Source of the DNA: Deltaproteobacteria bacterium
GTDB taxonomy: Bacteria; Bdellovibrionota; FAC87; UBA2466
Length of the DNA: 10,579 nucleotides
Direction: 5' to 3'
Assembly: GCA_013205415.1 (NCBI GenBank)
Contig: JABMMY010000071.1
Coordinates: 1-10,579 of the forward strand
Shown: positions 5,713 through 10,579 of the stretch, one piece after another
How positions within the stretch are numbered: position 1 is the first letter of the stretch
Layout of the letters: each line of letters begins with the position of its first letter
Position numbers and translations under genes: made by a program
Notes under the pieces: model-generated
The model's database searches: none
Seen by the model: the letters and a program-made list of their open reading frames with translations, nothing else
What the model was told of the DNA's origin: nothing

Positions 5713-7881
5713 TTAACCTACTGAAAAAATTCCCCTCGGAATTTTTATCCCCTGTTGTTCTAAATCGTCGATAAACTTAGGAATAAATCCTGTGGCTACA
5801 TATTTACCAATTACTTTTCGATCTTTGTCCATTCCGGTTCGCTTAAAGGTGAAGATCTCTTGCATAGTGACAACGTCGCCTTGCATTCCAATGACTTCGG
5901 TAATACTCGTTACTTTTCTAGAGCCATCTACCAATCGAGATTGTTGAACGATTAAATTAACGGCCGAAGCAATTTGCTCGCGAATAGCCTTCGCAGGAAG
6001 ATCCATTCCGGCCATCATACAAAGTGTTTCAAGTCGAGCGATAGCATCTCTCGGTGTGTTTGAGTGAACGGTAGTCATACTTCCGTCATGACCCGTATTC
6101 ATGGCCTGTAACATGTCTAGGGCCTCTCCGGCGCGGCACTCTCCAATAATAATCCGATCTGGCCGCATTCTTAATGAATTTCTAACGAGGTCACGAATGC
6201 TTACCTCTCCCTTGCCCTCCATGTTAGCCGGACGAGTTTCCAATCGACCCCAGTGATCCTGTGGCAGCTGTAACTCTGCTGAGTCCTCTATCGTTATGAT
6301 CCTTTCGCTAGCAGGAATAAATCCACCTAGAATATTCAATAGGGTTGTTTTTCCAGAACCGGTACCTCCAGAGATCACCATATTTAATCGTGCCTCGATG
6401 CAGGAGCGCAGAAAATCGGCCATCTCTTCGGTCATCGATCCATACTTGACCAAATCTTTATAGGTGAGGCGACTTTTAGAAAATTTTCTAATGGTTAGCA
6501 TCGGCCCTTGAACTGCTAAGGGTGGAATGATGGCATGAACCCGAGAGCCATCTGGAAGTCTGGCATCTACATACGGTTGTTTCTCGTCGATTCGACGGCC
6601 TACTGAGGTCACAATTCTTTCAATAACCGCTAAAAGCTGAGCCGTTCCTGAAAAGTTGGTATTAGAAAGAACTAATTTTCCTTTTCTTTCAATGTAAATT
6701 TGATCCTTGCGATTCACCATGATCTCATTAACCGATTCATCTGCCAGAAGTTCCTGAATAGGTCCAAGCTCCAATGCTTCATCTAAAATTTCCTTAACAA
6801 GTTTTTGAATTTCATCTCGAGAACGAAAAGGATGCTCCTCTTTATCTAGGAGTTCCACTACTACGGTCTTTGTTTTTTCTCGTAATACCGCTTTCTTTTT
6901 TGAATCATTTCCGGTCTCAGTGTCTACCTTTTTTAAATCCATCGTATCGATTAATTGTTTGTGAATGCGCTGTTTCAGCGCAGACCATTGATCGCTGGGC
7001 TTTTCATCTTTCATCTGACTGCGATCAAAAACAATCATGCTAGGCGCTTTATCGCCTGCTTTCGCTGCCAGAGTAGGTTTGTTAAGTCCAAGACGAGATA
7101 GGGCGTCGGAGGGTTTTTTTAATTGAGAAAGTTTTTCTAAGAGTTGTTGCTGTTGTATGTTTCTAATCAAGAAGAAATAGCTTTTTGTGATTTCGGTTCT
7201 TGGCGCAGCGGTAATAAATGGCTGTGCGCTAGTCATAGAGCTTACCGTGGTCGGTTCATCATCCGGAATGACTCCTAGAACCGGTTTTTTTAAATTATTT
7301 TGAATTAGCTGGGGAGTGATACCTTTGCTCTGGCTAAAACGATTAACGACGAGCTTAATCATTTCAGGAGGAAATAATAGGTTTTGTATCTTTTCGATAA
7401 TTCGACGTGTGTGATGAAGGACCAAAATTTCTGGAAGAGTTAACACGAAAATAAGAGTAGAGGCCTCTAAGGCCTTAACGGTAGGGGCATCAATATCGGA
7501 ACCCAAATCAATTATAATATAGTTATAAAATCCACTTAAAAGATTCAGCGCTCGGGTCACGTGTGAGGGCTCTAAAGAACCCATCTGTTCGGGTTCAAGA
7601 ACACTGGGCAAATAATGAATCCCAGAAGGGTGAACTACGACGTAGTTTTGAAGAAGGTTAGGATCAAATTTCCCTTCGTGAGAACCCAGTTCTAACAGGG
7701 TTCGCTTGGGTTTAAGACCCAAAAGCATTCCAATATCTCCACAGGCCTTGGGATCAAGATCGATTAATAAAACCTTCGATTTATTATCGATACTTGCGGC
7801 TACGGCATAGTTAACCGCAAAGGTTGATTTTCCGATGCCGCCTTTCCCGCCTAATATCGATATGATAAATCCATTAGCCAT
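5713..7881 (-). CDS. cpaF: Fused CpaE/TadZ-like ATPase and CpaF/TadA pilus secretion ATPase
   Basis: This single 722-residue frame carries two ATPases. Residues 1-250 are a ParA/MinD-type domain: deviant Walker A GGKGGIGKST (11-20, signature Lys13), LLIDLDP (38-44) and Walker B YIIIDLG (121-127). This matches CpaE/TadZ, which places Tad machinery in the cell, but the N-terminal receiver-like domain of classical CpaE is missing. A charged linker follows (about 250-350). Residues 350-722 are a complete CpaF: an N-terminal helical/PAS-like region with ELGPIQELLAD, Walker A GGTGSGKTT (505-513), Asp box ITIEDSAEL (529-537), Walker B IIIGECRAGEA (577-587, Glu581) and His box MTTVHSNTPRDA (602-613). 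CpaF hexamers power pilus extension and retraction in the cytoplasm. All catalytic motifs in both halves look intact. An internal Met at residue 282 could start a free CpaF, but no good ribosome binding site precedes it. The start ATG lies 11 nt after the secretin stop, with AGGAA upstream. Confidence 0.95.
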   Translation of the reverse strand: MANGFIISILGGKGGIGKSTFAVNYAVAASIDNKSKVLLIDLDPKACGDIGMLLGLKPKRTLLELGSHEGKFDPNLLQNYVVVHPSGIHYLPSVLEPEQMGSLEPSHVTRALNLLSGFYNYIIIDLGSDIDAPTVKALEASTLIFVLTLPEILVLHHTRRIIEKIQNLLFPPEMIKLVVNRFSQSKGITPQLIQNNLKKPVLGVIPDDEPTTVSSMTSAQPFITAAPRTEITKSYFFLIRNIQQQQLLEKLSQLKKPSDALSRLGLNKPTLAAKAGDKAPSMIVFDRSQMKDEKPSDQWSALKQRIHKQLIDTMDLKKVDTETGNDSKKKAVLREKTKTVVVELLDKEEHPFRSRDEIQKLVKEILDEALELGPIQELLADESVNEIMVNRKDQIYIERKGKLVLSNTNFSGTAQLLAVIERIVTSVGRRIDEKQPYVDARLPDGSRVHAIIPPLAVQGPMLTIRKFSKSRLTYKDLVKYGSMTEEMADFLRSCIEARLNMVISGGTGSGKTTLLNILGGFIPASERIITIEDSAELQLPQDHWGRLETRPANMEGKGEVSIRDLVRNSLRMRPDRIIIGECRAGEALDMLQAMNTGHDGSMTTVHSNTPRDAIARLETLCMMAGMDLPAKAIREQIASAVNLIVQQSRLVDGSRKVTSITEVIGMQGDVVTMQEIFTFKRTGMDKDRKVIGKYVATGFIPKFIDDLEQQGIKIPRGIFSVG

Positions 7882-7892
7882 ATAAAAATTTC

Positions 7893-9503
7893 CTATCTCT
7901 CTCCTGCATTTAATCGAAATTTACGAGTGATATCATCTGTGCCAGCACTTGCGGTTCTTAAAACTTCAGGAGTTACAAAAATGACATATTGTTGCTTATC
8001 GTGTCGAAAACCTTTACTGCGAGTTAAATTAAATAAAGGGGACTGTGAAGGGGCGCTTCCCGCACTCACGTTTCTAATAGGATCTCTATTGTATCCTGCT
8101 AAAGCATTATCAATTCCATAACCCCCTAGTGCAGCGGAGTCGCCATTCTTTATATTAACCTTTGTTTGTAGTGAATTTCTGGCAACGATAGGTTGCCCAG
8201 CCTCCGTTCCTACAAGGGAGGTGAGATTAACTTGAATGCCTAAGGAAATAGAGTCGGAACCTGGTAGAGTAGCCGCTCTTACCTTTAATGAGTTTTGAAC
8301 TTGAATAGGACTTAACTGAGCATTGCCCTGTGTATCAATGACTCTTGTATAGATATCTAGAGAGCTATCAACGACAGCCTCTTTATCGGCACCATCCTCT
8401 ACAATGATAGTTTGCTGTTTCAGCACTCTGGCGTGTTGGTGAGTTTTTTCCGAACTTAGTTTCGGCAGCAACCCTGTAATCGTAGCAATTAAATTAGCAC
8501 TAATTTCTCCGAGACTCGTATCAAATGTGGCAGAACTTGTATCTGAGGCGAGTGGCCTCCATTGAAAGTTAAAAGATTTTTGATATTCGTTAGTGAGTTC
8601 TACGTAATTTATTGCAATTTTAATATCCTGTTTTGGAGGGGAGGCCTGTCTAGGACGGACTCTCATTAAATCGATAATAATAGGACTTCCACCCGCATCA
8701 CCTCCCTGGGCACGACTCACCACCTCGGAAGCCTCCCCTTTTGTTTCCGGTTTTACAATGTCGGGTAGGTAGGTTTTAGAGATCTCAAAGGCTCTATCTG
8801 CATCGGGTTCACTTTCTGCTGTTCCTTCGAGGAGAATATTATTATTAATCACTCGAGCTGTAATTTCAGGTGAGCCGATCTCCCTTTCAATTCTTTCAGC
8901 CAAAATATTCATGGTAATTTTGCCAATCGTGGTTAAATTCCTTATAGGGGTCTCTGATTTTTTGGGATCCCTCTCTTTCATGGCCTTAATCACACGATTA
9001 ATTCTAATCATGTCCTTCGGCAGGAGAATCTCGCCGTCTAACATCACAGTGCCACCCACCGTTTTTATCTTTAGCCCCTCCACATCACCTAAGAGCTCTT
9101 CCAATTGTGAAATGAGCTGTCCCAAATCTTCTCGGGTCACTCTTACCGTATAGGTAATTCGTGGAGCGTCCTCGGAATCATAAATGGTCATCGTGGTGGT
9201 TCCAGGGGATCTTGGAACAAAACGGATAATTCTTTCTTTGTCCCCTTTTTTTAATCGAGTATAGCTAAAATAACTTTCATTCCCTTGATCAATTCTTCCT
9301 AAATCGAAGGGAAACTCTAATTGTCGTGAAGTGCCCTCGGATAGGGTTAGGGTTTTATCTTTTCCTTTAATCGGTTTTGGCTCCTCTACGTCGTCAGTGG
9401 CATTCTCAACAGCGATAGCTGAGGGTATTAAAATTCTAAAAGGTAGAGAGGTCCCTATGAGTAATAACAAAAAAAGGGTTTGAGTTTTAAATACTAACCG
9501 CAT
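7893..9503 (-). CDS. cpaC: Tad pilus outer-membrane secretin CpaC/RcpA
   Basis: The 536-residue product forms the outer-membrane pore for the Tad pilus. An N-terminal signal peptide (hydrophobic LFLLLLIG core, likely cleavage after SAIA at residue 31) is followed by the pilus/T2SS-T3SS N-terminal domain at about 48-123 (PGTTTMTIYD near 100-109). Two BON-like segments follow at about 126-176 (VMLDGEI) and 200-250 (ILLEGTA). The secretin core runs from about 292 to 515 and ends with the typical QQYVIFVTPEVL at 504-515. The stretch 460-500, which in most secretins carries a Pro/Gly-rich VPxLGxIPxLGxLF-like motif, reads differently here (PSQSPLFNLTRSKGFRHD), so the end of the core is divergent. 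Length is normal for CpaC/RcpA (about 450-550). The start is supported by an AGGAGG site 9 nt upstream, inside the end of cpaB, with 2 nt between the two genes. Confidence 0.93.
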   Translation of the reverse strand: MRLVFKTQTLFLLLLIGTSLPFRILIPSAIAVENATDDVEEPKPIKGKDKTLTLSEGTSRQLEFPFDLGRIDQGNESYFSYTRLKKGDKERIIRFVPRSPGTTTMTIYDSEDAPRITYTVRVTREDLGQLISQLEELLGDVEGLKIKTVGGTVMLDGEILLPKDMIRINRVIKAMKERDPKKSETPIRNLTTIGKITMNILAERIEREIGSPEITARVINNNILLEGTAESEPDADRAFEISKTYLPDIVKPETKGEASEVVSRAQGGDAGGSPIIIDLMRVRPRQASPPKQDIKIAINYVELTNEYQKSFNFQWRPLASDTSSATFDTSLGEISANLIATITGLLPKLSSEKTHQHARVLKQQTIIVEDGADKEAVVDSSLDIYTRVIDTQGNAQLSPIQVQNSLKVRAATLPGSDSISLGIQVNLTSLVGTEAGQPIVARNSLQTKVNIKNGDSAALGGYGIDNALAGYNRDPIRNVSAGSAPSQSPLFNLTRSKGFRHDKQQYVIFVTPEVLRTASAGTDDITRKFRLNAGER

Positions 9504-9505
9504 AG

Positions 9506-10459
9506 TTAAGGCCCTCCTGTAGTGACTGGAACGTCCCGTTCACCTTGAAAATCAAAAAACTTAATTCTGGGTGATGCTATCGGCGCAGGTAGTTTAGGAG
9601 ATCGATTCATATAGGAATTGGGGCCCATGACCTTAGCCAAGTTTACCGGCTCTCTTTTTTCAAGCTGTCTATCGTCTGAATGACGAAGTAGTAAAGACAA
9701 CGCCTCTCGATAGGGATCAATACTTAACACATAAGCAATCGTCTGTGCTTGTTGCGGGGTGACCTCTAGTGTGACCGTCAGATAGTTTTTATCCTCCTTA
9801 GCATAATTTAAGGCCTCTCTTAATTCTGCTTGAGATTGTTTGGCTAGGGATTCATCCTTTACGTTCATTAAGCTTCGAATCATGCCTTGATCCACCGCTT
9901 TAGGAGCTTCACTTTGTAGGGTTCTTCCAGCGGCTAAAACTAAAAGATCTTGAAGAAAAATATTGCTCTCGGCCGCAAGGTTGGTGCCATTACTTCCCTT
10001 TTTGGGAAGAAGGTATTCAAAGTAGGTTACAAGATCAACTCGGTTTCCTGGACGCAACAGATAACCCACGGAACTTTTTACGTTAACGGCAATACTAATG
10101 GCCCTTTTTTCTCTCGTAATTTGTGATTCCAATCCGGAGTAAATATTTTTTGAAATGAGTTTGTTATCAAGAATAAATTCCCCTTTACTGATGGGAACCG
10201 ATGCCACTGCACTAAAAGCATCCTCCTTTAATTCAATAGCACCAATGGGCGCAAGCGCGAAAGGAACAGAGATAGTTTCGATGTCGGTGGGACGAATTGA
10301 GGCATATTGCAAAATATCCTTTTTTGCCTTTACGACTACCACCGAATTTTTATACATGCGGGTTAGGCGAGTGTCTTCACTCGAGATGTATTGGTACACT
10401 AAATACATCGCAATAGCCGAGAAGGTAATCGATATTAAAAAAGCCCGTTTGTCTTGCAT
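9506..10459 (-). CDS. cpaB: Tad pilus assembly protein CpaB/RcpC
   Basis: This 317-residue protein has one N-terminal membrane anchor (about 7-24) with the rest in the periplasm. A SAF-like domain lies at about 38-100 (VVVVKAKKDI at the start, ISKGEFILDNKL at its end). The RcpC domain is at about 112-262, with the typical LRPGNRVDLVTYF at 135-147 and TLEVTPQQAQTIAYV at 230-244. CpaB/RcpC is thought to work with the secretin in the periplasm, possibly contacting peptidoglycan or controlling the pore. The tail (265-317) is Pro-rich and poorly defined. The start is supported by AAGGAG 10 nt upstream. It is upstream of and coupled to cpaC, the usual order in Tad operons. Confidence 0.92.
   Translation of the reverse strand: MQDKRAFLISITFSAIAMYLVYQYISSEDTRLTRMYKNSVVVVKAKKDILQYASIRPTDIETISVPFALAPIGAIELKEDAFSAVASVPISKGEFILDNKLISKNIYSGLESQITREKRAISIAVNVKSSVGYLLRPGNRVDLVTYFEYLLPKKGSNGTNLAAESNIFLQDLLVLAAGRTLQSEAPKAVDQGMIRSLMNVKDESLAKQSQAELREALNYAKEDKNYLTVTLEVTPQQAQTIAYVLSIDPYREALSLLLRHSDDRQLEKREPVNLAKVMGPNSYMNRSPKLPAPIASPRIKFFDFQGERDVPVTTGGP
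9513..9518 (-). promoter_or_regulatory. Strong ribosome binding site for cpaC
   Basis: The minus strand reads AGGAGG nine nucleotides before the cpaC ATG at 9503. It overlaps the last codons of cpaB, whose stop is 2 nt before that ATG, which fixes the cpaC start and suggests translational coupling. Confidence 0.7.
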
Positions 10460-10469
10460 AGTCTCTTGT

Positions 10470-10475
10470 CTCCTT
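10470..10475 (-). promoter_or_regulatory. Ribosome binding site for cpaB
   Basis: AAGGAG on the minus strand, ten nucleotides before the cpaB ATG at 10459. It overlaps the TAA stop of the preceding partial frame (TAAGGAG), so cpaB is probably co-translated with the gene entering from the right edge rather than starting the operon. Confidence 0.65.
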
Positions 10476-10579
10476 AGTAGATAGGAACCTTTTTTTCACC
10501 TATCTGATCAAAGTAACGAGGTTGAAGTGGTGGTGAAGCGGGGTATTTAATTTTACTACGACCCACTTCGCTATCAGGC
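10474..10579 (-). CDS. 3' end of an unidentified gene upstream of cpaB
   Basis: Reading the minus strand from the window edge, one frame stays open for 34 codons and ends with TAA at 10474-10476, 14 nt before the cpaB start. The peptide ends in RYFDQIGEKKVPIY and has a Pro-rich stretch (PASPPLQP) before that. This is too short to identify. A real gene end is supported by the overlap of its stop with the cpaB ribosome binding site, the same junction style as elsewhere in this operon. By position it may be another Tad component or a periplasmic/secreted accessory protein, but nothing in the visible residues shows it. Confidence 0.5.
   Translation of the reverse strand, partial: PDSEVGRSKIKYPASPPLQPRYFDQIGEKKVPIY

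Overview
The window looks like a piece of the chromosome of a Gram-negative bacterium, most likely a predatory or deltaproteobacterial lineage such as Bdellovibrionota. This is inferred from an outer-membrane secretin system, a Tad pilus operon with a fused CpaE/CpaF ATPase, and the general look of the proteins; no RNA gene is present to settle the taxonomy. Every gene I can support lies on the minus strand, so the region is transcribed from right to left. No credible plus-strand gene, tRNA, rRNA, CRISPR array or insertion sequence was found.

Right part (10579 down to 4835): a compact Tad/Flp (type IVc) pilus assembly operon. In transcription order it holds the 3' end of an unidentified gene, cpaB/rcpC (inner-membrane/periplasmic assembly protein), cpaC/rcpA (outer-membrane secretin), a single ORF fusing a ParA/MinD-like CpaE/TadZ ATPase to a complete CpaF/TadA secretion ATPase, and tadB (inner-membrane GspF-type platform). 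Gaps are 2-14 nt and ribosome binding sites often sit in the preceding gene's last codons, so the genes are very probably co-transcribed and translationally coupled. The expected TadC partner, pilin, prepilin peptidase and TadE/F/G pseudopilins are not in view.

Middle part (about 4812 down to 2660): instead of tadC, tadB is followed after about 100 bp by a secreted YD-repeat (RHS-like) protein with a signal peptide, and 4 nt later by a 104-residue, strongly basic, Ala/Lys-rich helical protein of unknown function. The YD-repeat gene is visibly more AT-rich than the pilus genes in the stretches I counted.

Left part (2569 down to 1): after a 90-bp intergenic gap with a weak promoter candidate comes a long open frame, truncated by the window edge. 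It encodes at least 856 residues of a GltD-like FAD/NAD(P)-dependent oxidoreductase with a cysteine-rich iron-sulfur region and two Rossmann motifs. It is probably a metabolic gene unrelated to the pilus.

The points most worth a second look are the CpaE-CpaF fusion, the secreted YD-repeat protein plus small basic protein coupled to the end of the Tad operon, and the secretin's unusual C-terminal segment.
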